Below are positions 49,210 to 57,438 of a stretch of 64,000 nt of DNA, piece by piece. The position numbers and the translations under genes are program-made. The first letter of the stretch is position 1. Every line of letters starts with the position of its first letter. Below the pieces are notes generated by a model. The model had not been told where the DNA came from and made no database searches. It saw nothing but the letters and a program-made list of their open reading frames with translations. The stretch comes from CAYSYM01 sp964435115 (GTDB lineage Bacteria; Chloroflexota; UBA6077; CF-72). The stretch is from assembly GCA_964435115.1 (NCBI GenBank), contig CAYSYM010000011.1, positions 10,302-74,301 on the forward strand, given 5' to 3'.

Positions 49210-50576
49210 TGGAGCGCCAGGGGGGCGAGGCCGCGCTGGCCATCCGCGGCGGCACGGTCGTGGCCATGGACGCGGACCGCACGGTCGGCGCGTACGACGT
49301 GCTCGTGGACAGGACCGGCCGCATCGACGCCCTGGTCGAGCGGGGCGCGCCGGTCCAGGCAGCGCGTACGATCGACGCGGCGGGCCGTGTGATCGTGCCT
49401 GGCCTGGTGCAAGCGCACGTCCACCTGTGCCAGACGCTCTTCCGCGGCCTGGCCGAGCAGCGCGGCCCGACGCGCTGGCTGCGGGAGCGCATCTGGCCGC
49501 TGGAGGCCGCCCTGGACGCCGATGCGCTCCGCGCGTCCGCCCGGCTGGGCGTGGCGGAGCTGCTCCTGGGCGGGACCACCGCGGTCCTGGACATGGGCAC
49601 GGTCCACCACACGGACGTGCTCTTCGAGGTGGCCGCCGAGACAGGCGTCCGCTACACAGGCGGGAAGGCGCTGCTGGACGCCGGGGAGGGCGTACCGCCC
49701 GGCCTGCTGGACGACACCGCCGCGGCACTGCGGGAGAGCGACCGCCTGGCGCAAACCTGGCACGGGGCCGAGAGCGGCCGCTTGCGCTACGCCCACTGTC
49801 CGTGGTCTGTCCTCACGTCGAGCTGGGACCTGCTGCGCAGTGTGGGCGCTCGCGTGCGCGCGAACGACCTGATGGTGCACGCGCACGCGAGCGAGCAGCG
49901 GAGTGAAGCCGAGCTGGTGCAGCAGCGCTTCCACCAGCCGGCAGTGCGGCTGCTGGCCAGCGTGGGACTGGCCGGGTCGAACGCGTGCCTGGCCCACTGC
50001 GTCAGCCTGGACGCCTCCGAGGTCGACGTGCTAGCCCGCGGCGGCGCCAGTGTCGCCCACTGCCCCTCACGCAGCCTGAAGCTCGGCGCAGGCATCCCGC
50101 CCATCGCCACCTACCTGGAGCGCGGGATTAACGTTGGCCTCGGGGCGGACGGCGCCGCCTCGAACAACCGGCTGGACGGCTGGGAGGAGCTGCGCCTGGC
50201 GAGCCTCCTGGCAAATGTGGGCGGCGCGGCTGAGACGCTGCCGGCGCGGGAGATGTTCGAGCTGGCCACCCTGGGTGGCGCGCGTGCACTCGGCCTGGAA
50301 CGCGAGATCGGCAGCCTCGAGCCCGGCAAGTGGGCCGACCTGGCCATCCTCGACCTGCGCGCGCCGCATGCCATCGGCCCGCGGGACGTCTACACGCAGC
50401 TCGTCTTCTCGGCCCGCGCGGACGACGTGCGGACCGTCGTGGTGGGCGGCCGCGTGCTCGTGGAGGAGCGCACGCTCCGCACACTCGGCGTGGCCTCGGT
50501 CGTCCAACAGGCGGTCCGCCAGCGTGGGCGCGTCGCCCGGCGCGCCGGCCTCCGCGCGGACGCCGCCGAACGCTGA
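49209..50576 (+). CDS. Amidohydrolase of the MtaD/SsnA/TRZ deaminase group
   Basis: A 455-residue metal hydrolase. Zn ligands: H in VQAHVHLCQTLFRGLAEQRG, H in LMVHAHASEQRSEAELVQQR, H in CLAHCVSLDA, D in VGLGADGAASNNRLDGWEEL. The last domain ends with LEPGKWADLAILDLRAPHA. The family includes S-adenosylhomocysteine/methylthioadenosine deaminases, chlorohydrolases and guanine or hydroxy-dechloroatrazine hydrolases; the substrate cannot be fixed here. It may be translated through an upstream short ORF. Confidence 0.85.
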   Translation: MERQGGEAALAIRGGTVVAMDADRTVGAYDVLVDRTGRIDALVERGAPVQAARTIDAAGRVIVPGLVQAHVHLCQTLFRGLAEQRGPTRWLRERIWPLEAALDADALRASARLGVAELLLGGTTAVLDMGTVHHTDVLFEVAAETGVRYTGGKALLDAGEGVPPGLLDDTAAALRESDRLAQTWHGAESGRLRYAHCPWSVLTSSWDLLRSVGARVRANDLMVHAHASEQRSEAELVQQRFHQPAVRLLASVGLAGSNACLAHCVSLDASEVDVLARGGASVAHCPSRSLKLGAGIPPIATYLERGINVGLGADGAASNNRLDGWEELRLASLLANVGGAAETLPAREMFELATLGGARALGLEREIGSLEPGKWADLAILDLRAPHAIGPRDVYTQLVFSARADDVRTVVVGGRVLVEERTLRTLGVASVVQQAVRQRGRVARRAGLRADAAER

Positions 50577-50588
50577 GGCGGCTCCGCC

Positions 50589-50768
50589 CTACGCCACCCC
50601 GTTGCGGCGCTGGCCCTTCTTCTGGGTGAGAAAGAGGCGCTGGTAGCGCTGCTGCAGGGCGCGGAAACGGCGCTTGAGCGTCTCGTTGTCCGGCTCGACC
50701 ACCCAGGCCGCCATCACGGCGCGCATCTCCTGCGTCAGCTCGTCCATCTCGGGCGTCTCGTCGTCCAT
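50589..50768 (-). CDS. Small 59-residue helical protein
   Basis: A short ORF between two genes. MDDETPEMDELTQEMRAVMA, then PDNETLKRRFRALQQRYQRL and a basic end (TQKKGQRRNGVA). One long amphipathic helix is likely, with acidic start and basic end. No ribosome site stands out. Codon use and charge pattern look like real coding, but there is no family match. It could be a DNA- or protein-binding accessory. Confidence 0.45.
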   Translation of the reverse strand: MDDETPEMDELTQEMRAVMAAWVVEPDNETLKRRFRALQQRYQRLFLTQKKGQRRNGVA

Positions 50769-50812
50769 CGGCCGGATTCTATGCGCTCTGCTGGCCCCGC
50801 TCCCCGCAGGGC

Positions 50813-51298
50813 TCAGTAGCCGTGCAGGAAGTGGTCCTGCAGGTCGTGCGGCCGTGGCTGGACCTCGAGCACCGGGTCCCCGAGCGCCTTGCGCACCGCG
50901 TTCAGCAGGAGGTCGATGTCGAACGGCTTGCGCACGACCTCGTGGACCAGCGCTTGCTCCTCGGATGCGAGGCCGAGGTTGGGGCCGGCGACGACGAGGA
51001 GCGGCACGCGGCGGGTAGCCTCGTTGCCGCGCAGCTCACGCAGGATCTTCAGCCCGCCATCATACGCGAGGTTCAGGTCGAGTAGGAGGAGGTCCGGGCG
51101 CCGCCCGCGCGCGAGCCGCAGCGCCTCGCCCGTGTCCCAGGCGCGGACGGCCCGGTACCCGTCCTGGCGGATGAGGCCGGCGATCAACCCGCCCACCGAG
51201 CCGTGGTCCTCGACCACCAGGACCACCTTGCGGCGCGGCGCGGTGCCATTGCTCGACGGTCGCCCGCTCAAGTGCGGCCGGTACCCGTGGTGGCGCAT
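50813..51298 (-). CDS. Single-domain response regulator (REC)
   Basis: A 161-residue protein. A short basic leader, then a receiver domain from about residue 24: KVVLVVEDHGSVGGLIAGLI, phospho-acceptor Asp in DLLLLDLNLAYDGGLKIL, and Lys in VVRKPFDIDLLLNAV. There is no output domain. ATG 51298 lies 10 nt after TATACT (51309-51314), which argues against the longer GTG start at 51325. Divergent from the methyltransferase gene. Confidence 0.8.
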   Translation of the reverse strand: MRHHGYRPHLSGRPSSNGTAPRRKVVLVVEDHGSVGGLIAGLIRQDGYRAVRAWDTGEALRLARGRRPDLLLLDLNLAYDGGLKILRELRGNEATRRVPLLVVAGPNLGLASEEQALVHEVVRKPFDIDLLLNAVRKALGDPVLEVQPRPHDLQDHFLHGY

Positions 51299-51308
51299 GC
51301 TGTGGCGG

Positions 51309-51332
51309 AGTATAGAGCCGGCCACGTAGCAT
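51309..51332. promoter_or_regulatory. Back-to-back -10 boxes between divergent leaderless genes
   Basis: Minus strand TATACT (51309-51314) serves the response regulator; plus strand TAGCAT (51327-51332) lies 7 nt before GTG 51340. The two boxes are only 12 bp apart, so each promoter must overlap the other and both cannot be fully used at once. Confidence 0.5.
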
Positions 51333-51339
51333 CCGTTGC

Positions 51340-52200
51340 GTGGCGAGCTTGGACACCAGGCCGCCGCTGCGGGTTGGGCTGATCTGTCCGGACTGCCGCG
51401 GGGCGGTCGTCGACGACGAGGCGCTCGCGTGCAGCCGGTGCGGCCGCGCGTTCCAGCGCGTAGGCGGCGTGCCGATCATGCTGCCCCAGACGTTCCTCGG
51501 CGAGAGCGAGGCGCGGCAGCACGCGCTCTACGACCACGTCGCCCACGCGTACGACGACGTGTTCCGCCCCCACGTGGCGGAGCACTACGTGGAGAAGCGC
51601 ACCGGGTTGGTGAAGGAGCTACTCCCTCTGGGCGGCCTGGTGCTGGACGTCGGCTGCGGTACGGGTCGGCTTGGCGCGGCGATCGCCGCCGAGGGCTACG
51701 ACGTCCTCGGCGCCGACCTCTCGCCTGAGATGCTGCGCAAGGCACGCGAGCGGGGCCTGGCTGGCGCCTACGCCGCGCTCACGACCAGCCTGCCGTTCGC
51801 CGACGACAGCTTCGACCTGGCGCTGACCGTCGCGACGCTCCACCACCTGGAGACACCCGACCGCGTTGCCGCCACGGTGAAGGAGATGGGACGCGTGGCC
51901 AAGCGGGGCGGGTTCGTCGTGCTGTGGGACCACAATCCGGCCAACCCCTACTGGCCGGTCCTAATGCAGCGGGTCCCGCAGGACTCGGGCGACGAACGAC
52001 TGGTCCCCCTGGGCGAGCTGCTGGCGGACGTGCGCGCGGCCGGCTTGCGGCCCCACCGGGTGTTCCGCAGCGGCCTCGTGCCCGACTTCGTTCCGGCCTG
52101 GCTGTACGCGCCGGCGCGGTGGATCGAGCGGGCCGTGGAGGTGACCCCGGGCCTGAACGTGCTCGCTGCCCACAACGTCGTGGTGGCCCGCAAGGAGTGA
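51340..52200 (+). CDS. SAM-dependent methyltransferase with zinc-ribbon N-terminus
   Basis: A 286-residue class I methyltransferase. A Trm112-like zinc ribbon (ICPDCRG and CSRCGRAFQ) precedes the SAM motif LVLDVGCGTGRLGAAIAAEG, with FDLALTVATLHHLETPDRVA as motif III. The gene after it starts by overlap (GTGA) and encodes a GT-C glycosyltransferase, so it may modify a lipid or sugar intermediate of that path. A leaderless start is indicated. Confidence 0.85.
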   Translation: MASLDTRPPLRVGLICPDCRGAVVDDEALACSRCGRAFQRVGGVPIMLPQTFLGESEARQHALYDHVAHAYDDVFRPHVAEHYVEKRTGLVKELLPLGGLVLDVGCGTGRLGAAIAAEGYDVLGADLSPEMLRKARERGLAGAYAALTTSLPFADDSFDLALTVATLHHLETPDRVAATVKEMGRVAKRGGFVVLWDHNPANPYWPVLMQRVPQDSGDERLVPLGELLADVRAAGLRPHRVFRSGLVPDFVPAWLYAPARWIERAVEVTPGLNVLAAHNVVVARKE

Positions 52201-53741
52201 CCGCCCCACGGAGCGCGGCCCTGTTCGCGGTGGCGGCGGCCGTCGCCCTGGCGGTGGCGTTCGCGGCGCGTGACACGCCGGGCTACGTGGTCCGCCAGCC
52301 GGACGGCAGCTACCTGGGCGACATCACCCATTACGTCTACTGGACGCGGCTGGTCACGCTGGGCGGCATCCAGGATGCTTATCGCGGCACCTGGCCGGAG
52401 ACGTACGCCGTCTACCCGCCCGTGACGCTGTACGCCTACCAGCTCGTCGGCACGGCGTACCGCTGGTTCGAGGACCCGACCTTCGACCCGGCGCAGGCGC
52501 AGGCAAGCGTGTGGCTCCGGCGCGGCATCAAGGCTGCTGCCCTGGCGTGGCACCTGCTGGCGGCCGTGGCGATCTACCTGCTGGTACGGCGAGCGACGAA
52601 CCCCCGCCTCGCCGCGCTCGCGGGCGCGCTGTACGTGGCCAACCCGGCGGCCCTGTTCGACGTCGCCCACTGGGCCCAGCCGGACGGAGCGCACAGCCTG
52701 TTCAGCGTGCTCGCCATCGGCTGGCTCGGGCTGGCGGCGGCCGCGCCAGGCACTCCGGGCGTGCGTGCCAGGCTCGGGAGTCGATGGGGCCCTCGGCTCG
52801 CAGGTTTCGGGTATCGGGTGTTGGGTATTGGGTACTGGGTGTTGGGGATGGGGCGTGGGGTGCCGGCATCTGAAGCCCCAGACGTCGGGCCCGGGAGCAG
52901 GCATCCGCGTCCCGCCAGCCACGCGCGGGAGGATGGGGCGCCGGGTAGGCTCACGTCCCTCGCCTGGGGCGCCATGGCGCTGGCCGCGCTGGCGAAGCCG
53001 CAGGCCTGGGTCCTCCTCCCACTCGCAGTGCTCGCTACCTGGCGCGAGACCGGCGCGCGCGGCCTGGTGCGTGGCGCCGCGGCCGGCGGCGCCGTCACAC
53101 TGGTGGTGCTGCTGCCGTTCATCGCCACGGGGGGTCTGGGCGAGCTGGCGACCCTGCCGGCCACGATCTCAGGCGTGATGCCGGTCGTCACCGCCAACGC
53201 CGACAACCTGTGGTGGCTGGTGCTCGACCGGCGTGGGATCGAGCCGCTCTTCACCGACGACTCGGCGCGTCTGGTGGGCCCGCTGACCTACCGCCTCGCG
53301 GCCGGGGGGTTGGTCGGCGCGGCGCTGCTGTTCACCTACTGGCTCTACTGGACCGACCGCGCCCGGCTGGCCGAGGCCGCCGCGCTGGGCGCGCTGGGCT
53401 GGTTCGTGTTCACCACCCAGGCGCACGAGAACCACCTCTTCTTCACGCTGCCGCTGCTGTCGCTGGCCTGGCCGCAGCGGCCGCGCCTGCTGGTGCCCTT
53501 CGCCGTGCTGACGGCAACGGTGCTGCTGAACATGGCCCTGCACGACGAGCTGCTGCTGGAAACACTCGGCCTGGACCCCGGCCAGACAGCCGTGCGGACG
53601 CTGCGGAATGCGAACGCCGTCGTGAACGTGGGGACTTTCGTCGGGTGGTCGCTGGCGGCGCTCCGGCGCCGCCCACAGCCGGCCGCGGCGCCGTCCTTCC
53701 GCCACTCCCGAGATCACGCACGTGTTGAGAGCCTTGCGTAA
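52197..53741 (+). CDS. GT-C-fold membrane glycosyltransferase
   Basis: A 514-residue protein with about ten membrane helices. The N-terminal part holds DITHYVYWTRLVTLGGIQDA, with an acidic pair typical of polyprenol-phosphate-dependent mannosyltransferases (GT-C). Other parts: ANPAALFDVAHWAQPDGAHS and TQAHENHLFFTLPLLSLA. A low-complexity insert of about 65 residues (52750-52950) splits a cytoplasmic loop. It likely transfers a sugar from a lipid carrier outside the membrane; acceptor unknown. Starts by overlap with the methyltransferase stop. Confidence 0.75.
   Translation: MTAPRSAALFAVAAAVALAVAFAARDTPGYVVRQPDGSYLGDITHYVYWTRLVTLGGIQDAYRGTWPETYAVYPPVTLYAYQLVGTAYRWFEDPTFDPAQAQASVWLRRGIKAAALAWHLLAAVAIYLLVRRATNPRLAALAGALYVANPAALFDVAHWAQPDGAHSLFSVLAIGWLGLAAAAPGTPGVRARLGSRWGPRLAGFGYRVLGIGYWVLGMGRGVPASEAPDVGPGSRHPRPASHAREDGAPGRLTSLAWGAMALAALAKPQAWVLLPLAVLATWRETGARGLVRGAAAGGAVTLVVLLPFIATGGLGELATLPATISGVMPVVTANADNLWWLVLDRRGIEPLFTDDSARLVGPLTYRLAAGGLVGAALLFTYWLYWTDRARLAEAAALGALGWFVFTTQAHENHLFFTLPLLSLAWPQRPRLLVPFAVLTATVLLNMALHDELLLETLGLDPGQTAVRTLRNANAVVNVGTFVGWSLAALRRRPQPAAAPSFRHSRDHARVESLA
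52806..52868 (+). repeat. GGGTNNT heptamer array inside the glycosyltransferase gene
   Basis: Tandem seven-mers GGGTATC, GGGTGTT, GGGTATT, GGGTACT, GGGTGTT, GGGGATG, GGGCGTG and GGGTGCC run head to tail. They encode GFGYRVLGIGYWVLGMGRGV in frame, so the gene stays open. Related units lie upstream of larB at 22341. Similar heptamer families (STRR) are known from cyanobacteria. Confidence 0.7.
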
Positions 53742-53836
53742 CTGCCGGGGCACCAGCTCGCACGGGCGGCGGGCGGACCGGCCGCGGCCAGAGCCCCGCA
53801 CTCGTGCTGGGCCGCGTTGGGCCCGGCGCTCACCGG

Positions 53837-53866
53837 TTGCCTGCCCCGGAAACCCGGCCGTATACT
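53837..53866 (+). promoter_or_regulatory. Promoter of tRNA-Gly
   Basis: TTGCCT (53837-53842), an 18-bp spacer and TATACT (53861-53866). The tRNA starts 18 bp after the -10 box. Confidence 0.6.
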
Positions 53867-53883
53867 CAGCGCCGACGAGCGAC

Positions 53884-53958
53884 GCGGAAGTGGCTCAGGG
53901 GTAGAGCGTCTCCTTGCCAAGGAGAAGGTCGCGGGTTCGAATCCCGTCTTCCGCTCCA
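53884..53958 (+). tRNA. tRNA-Gly(GCC)
   Basis: Acceptor GCGGAAG pairs with CTTCCGC (53948-53954), discriminator T, and CCA (53956-53958) is encoded. The anticodon stem TCTCC/GGAGA closes the loop TTGCCAA, so the anticodon is GCC. The T arm contains GTTCGAATC. It is the only RNA gene in the window. Confidence 0.97.
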
Positions 53959-54017
53959 GGTCTCGGCGCGGCCGGCCGGGGTCGCAGCCATCGACTCGCG
54001 GGAGAGGGGAAAGATCC

Positions 54018-56702
54018 ATGGCCACACCGCCGACGGCCTCGGTGCGCCCGCCGGCTCAGCCGGCGCCGTGGCACGCGCTGACCACCGACCAGGTGCTGGA
54101 GCTCCTCGCCACAGATCCCGAGCGGGGTCTGTCCGTGGAGGAGGCGGCCGCCCGCCTCGCGCGGGTGGGGCCGAACGCGCTCACGGAGGGGCGCAAGGAG
54201 CCGTGGTGGCAGGCGATCGTCGAGTCGCTCACCGAGCCGTTGGTGCTGCTGCTGATCGCGGTCGGCGCGCTCTACGCCCTGCTCGGTGAGCTCGAGGACG
54301 CGCTCACCATCTTCATAGTCATCCTGGCTGTAGCGGCGATCGAAATCGCGAGCGAGACGCGCGCCAAGCGGGCCATCGCCGCCCTGCGCTCCCTGAGCGC
54401 CCCGACGGCGACCGTGGTCCGCGACGGGGCGCCACTGGAGGTCGCCGCACGCGACCTGGTGCCCGGCGATGTGGTGCTGCTGGAGCCCGGTGACCGCGTG
54501 GTGGCGGACCTGCGGCTGGTCGAGACGGCCGCGCTGCGGGCGGACGAGGCGAGCCTCACGGGCGAATCGGCGCCGGTCGCCAAGGACCCGGACCCGGCCC
54601 TGGAGGCCTGGGCGGAGCTTGGCGACCGGCGCAACCTGGCCTTCGCCGGTACGCTAGTCACCGCCGGCAAAGGGCGCGGCGTGGTGGTGGCGACGGGCCG
54701 GGCGACCGAGCTGGGGCGCGTCGCCGGCCTAGCGGAGGGGGCGCGGGAGCCGCGCACGCCCCTCCAGGTACACCTCAAGCAGCTCGCCGGCTGGCTGGTG
54801 TGGGTGGCGCTCGGCTTCAGCGTGCTGGTGCCCCTGCTGGGCATCCTCGTCGCCGGCCGGCCGTGGCCGGCGATGCTGCTCACCGGGCTGACGCTCGCCT
54901 TCGCCACCATCCCCGAGGAGCTGCCGATCCTCATCACCATCGTGCTGGGCCTCGGGGCGTACCGGCTGGCGCGGGAGCGGGCCATCGTCAAGCGGCTGCG
55001 GGCGGCCGAGACGCTCGGCAGCGTCTCCGTCATCGGCACCGACAAGACCGGCACGCTGACCGAGAACCGCATGCGCGTGGTGGAGCTCTTCCTGCCCTTC
55101 GATCCCGGCCCGTGGCCGCTGGTGGAGACGCCGCCCGCGGGCCCCGCGGGCCGCCTGCTCGAGATCGGCATCCTGGCCAGCGACGCGCAGGTGCAGCGCG
55201 TGGACCGCCGTACCGAGCTCGTTGGGGACCCCACCGAGACGGCCCTGCTGGCGGCCGCGGAGGGGGCCGGCCTGAGTGTCGAGCTCGCTCGCTCGACTGT
55301 GCGGCTCGTCGAGGAGTATCCCTTCGACGACGCCCGTCAGCGCGTGTCCGTGGTGGTCGAGCGGGACGGCGCGCGCCGGCTGCTGGTGAAGGGCGCGCCC
55401 GAGTCGGTGCTCGCCGCCTGCGCGCGCCCCGACCCGCGCGCCCAGGCGGAGGCGGACGCGATGGCAGCGCGCGGGCTGCGGGTGCTGGCGTTCGCCGAGC
55501 GCCGGCTGGCGCCCGATGGCCCCCTGCCGGACGACGCCACCGCCGTCGAGCGGGACCTGACCTTCGTCGGCCTCGCCGGCCTTGAGGACCCACCGCGGCC
55601 GGAGGTGCCGGGCGCCATCGCCGAGCTGCGGGCCGCGGGCGTGCGCATCCTGATGCTGACCGGCGACCACCCAGCCACCGCCCGCGCCATTGCCGAGCGA
55701 GTGGGCATCGACGCGCGGACCGTCGTTCGCGGGCGGGACCTCGACAGCCTCTCAGATGACAGCCTGGGCGAGCTGGCCGCCTCGGCGTCGGTGTTCGCCC
55801 GCATCGCGCCCGAGCACAAGCTGCGGCTCGTCCAGGCGCTCCAGCGGCGCGGGGAGGTGGTGGCTGTCACGGGCGACGGCGTGAACGACGGGCCGGCGCT
55901 GCGCCAGGCGGCCGTGGGCGTGGCGATGGGGCGGAGTGGCACGGACGTGGCGCGCGAGGCGGCCGACCTAGTGCTGGCCGACGACAACTTCGCCACCGTG
56001 GCCACCGCCGTCCGTGCCGGGCGCACGCTCTTTGAGAACCTGCACAAGGCGGTGCGCTACTACCTGGCCGCCAAGGTAGCGCTGGTGAGCACCTCGCTGG
56101 TGGCTGTCCTGGCGCAGCTCCCGGTGCCCTTCGAGCCGGTGCAGATCATCGTCATGGAGCTGTTCATGGACCTGGGCGCCTCGGTGACCTTCACCGCCGA
56201 GCCGCCCGAGGAGGACGTGATGGCGCGGCCACCCCGCGAGCCGAAGCGGGCGTTCCTGGACCGCCCGATGCAGCTCGGTATCCTGGCTGGCGGCCTGTCG
56301 CTCGCCGCGGCGGTGCTCGTCCCGTACTTGGGGACCTCCTGGCAGGGCGGCGACCTAGCCCAGGCGCAGACGGCGGCGTTCGCTGCCTGGATGCTGGGGC
56401 ACGTCGTGCTAGCCGCCCACATGCGCGCCGAGCGGCAGCCGCTGCTGCGCACCCCCCCGCTCGCCAATCGACCGTTCCTGCTGTGGGCAGCCGCCGCGGC
56501 CAGCCTGGTGGCGCTCGGGGTGACGATCCCGTTGCTCGAGGGGCGACTGCACCTGGCGCCGCTCGAACCCGCGACCTGGGCGGTCGTGCTTGGGGCGGCG
56601 CTGCTGCTCCCCTCGTGGTGGGAGCCCTGGAAGTGGGCCCGTTGGCCGGGCCTCGCCCGCCGCTGCGCCGGCGAGAAGCGCACCCACCCCACCACCGCGT
56701 AG
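54018..56702 (+). CDS. P-type cation-transporting ATPase (P2-type)
   Basis: An 894-residue P-type ATPase. Order: cation-ATPase N-terminus, TGES 181-184, PEELP 299-303 in the fourth helix, phosphorylated Asp342 in DKTGTLTEN, KGAPE, TGDGVNDGPAL, and a C-terminal set of six helices. PEELP instead of PEGLP is seen in a group of Ca/Mn/Mg-type pumps without known substrate. ATG 54018 has GGAGAGGGGA upstream. It follows the tRNA by 60 bp. The exact ion is unknown. Confidence 0.93.
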   Translation: MATPPTASVRPPAQPAPWHALTTDQVLELLATDPERGLSVEEAAARLARVGPNALTEGRKEPWWQAIVESLTEPLVLLLIAVGALYALLGELEDALTIFIVILAVAAIEIASETRAKRAIAALRSLSAPTATVVRDGAPLEVAARDLVPGDVVLLEPGDRVVADLRLVETAALRADEASLTGESAPVAKDPDPALEAWAELGDRRNLAFAGTLVTAGKGRGVVVATGRATELGRVAGLAEGAREPRTPLQVHLKQLAGWLVWVALGFSVLVPLLGILVAGRPWPAMLLTGLTLAFATIPEELPILITIVLGLGAYRLARERAIVKRLRAAETLGSVSVIGTDKTGTLTENRMRVVELFLPFDPGPWPLVETPPAGPAGRLLEIGILASDAQVQRVDRRTELVGDPTETALLAAAEGAGLSVELARSTVRLVEEYPFDDARQRVSVVVERDGARRLLVKGAPESVLAACARPDPRAQAEADAMAARGLRVLAFAERRLAPDGPLPDDATAVERDLTFVGLAGLEDPPRPEVPGAIAELRAAGVRILMLTGDHPATARAIAERVGIDARTVVRGRDLDSLSDDSLGELAASASVFARIAPEHKLRLVQALQRRGEVVAVTGDGVNDGPALRQAAVGVAMGRSGTDVAREAADLVLADDNFATVATAVRAGRTLFENLHKAVRYYLAAKVALVSTSLVAVLAQLPVPFEPVQIIVMELFMDLGASVTFTAEPPEEDVMARPPREPKRAFLDRPMQLGILAGGLSLAAAVLVPYLGTSWQGGDLAQAQTAAFAAWMLGHVVLAAHMRAERQPLLRTPPLANRPFLLWAAAAASLVALGVTIPLLEGRLHLAPLEPATWAVVLGAALLLPSWWEPWKWARWPGLARRCAGEKRTHPTTA

Positions 56703-56817
56703 CGCCATAATCCGTCGTCCAGGCTCCAAGGTAGGGTTTGGGGATGCGCACCCCGCTCGATGCGCACCTATCCGGCCGAGTCATCGGTGCGCGGCCCCGC
56801 GCCGCCGGCAGGGCGAT

Positions 56818-56823
56818 TATGAT
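56818..56823 (+). promoter_or_regulatory. -10 box TATGAT before hicBA
   Basis: TATGAT lies 56 bp before the hicB ATG. Unlike many genes here, hicB has a clear leader and a GAGGAGG ribosome site. Confidence 0.4.
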
Positions 56824-56879
56824 GCCCATCGCTCGGGCGCCTGGGCGCCGGTAAGCCCCGTTCAACGAGGAGGACCGGG

Positions 56880-57089
56880 ATGCAGTTCACCGCCGCAATC
56901 ACCCATGAACCACCCTGGTATGTGGCGCGGTGCCTCCAGGTGGAGGTCACCAGCCAGGGAGAGACGGTCGAGGGAGCGCTCGCCAACCTCCGCGAAGCGC
57001 TGGAGTTGTACTACGAAGACGAGCCGATGCCCGAACACGTCGACGTGCCGATCATCGCTCCCGTCGAGATTGGCGCTCGCGCCGCGTGA
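56880..57089 (+). CDS. hicB: HicB-type antitoxin
   Basis: A 69-residue HicB-like protein. QFTAAITHEPPWYVARCLQV and TVEGALANLREALELYYEDE are the partial RNase-H-fold typical of HicB; no DNA-binding domain follows, as in short HicB. GAGGAGGACCGGG lies before the ATG. The stop overlaps hicA (GTGA). Its partner toxin is interrupted. Confidence 0.85.
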   Translation: MQFTAAITHEPPWYVARCLQVEVTSQGETVEGALANLREALELYYEDEPMPEHVDVPIIAPVEIGARAA

Positions 57090-57307
57090 GCGCCGGTACC
57101 CCGCACGTTTCAGGGGCTGCGGTCGTCAAGGCCTTGCAGCGCGCGGGGTTCGAGCCGCGCAGCTAGCGCGGGAGCCATGTCAAGCTGCGTCACCCCGACG
57201 GACGGGCTGTTATCGTCCCACTGCATCGTGAGCTCGCGCCGGGCACACTTCGCTCCGTGCTGAAGCAGGCTGGCCTCTCCGTTCAGCAGCTCCGCGACCT
57301 GCTCTGA
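57086..57307 (+). pseudogene. hicA: HicA-type toxin with an in-frame amber codon
   Basis: From GTG 57086 the frame reads VSGAAVVKALQRAGFEPRS and meets TAG at 57164-57166 after 26 codons. It continues RGSHVKLRHPDGRAVIVPLH and RELAPGTLRSVLKQAGLSVQ to TGA at 57305. Homologues have Gln or similar before RGSH(V/I)K, so CAG to TAG fits. The catalytic His of GSHVK is beyond the amber codon, so termination would remove activity. The HicA fold is a double-stranded-RNA-binding-like mRNase. Confidence 0.85.
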
Positions 57308-57438
57308 CCGCGGCCAGTCTCCCGGCGGTCGCCGGCACCACGGCCGGCCTGCCGCCTGCGAGTCGCCCGCTGGCCCGGGGGGACGTCCGGGGCGTTGGGG
57401 CGGTGGCCGCTCCGCGACCCCGCCTCCGGTGGCGGGGG

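Noticed and set aside
52806..52868. CRISPR array
   Set aside because: The repeats are only 7 bp with no spacers and lie inside a coding frame; no cas genes are present.
449..57166. Reassignment of TAG to an amino acid in the whole genome
   Set aside because: Many full-length genes with correct ends terminate in TAG (cytX, mccB, mvaB, the 3-hydroxyisobutyrate dehydrogenase-like gene, hutU, hutG, nadA), so TAG is an ordinary stop here.
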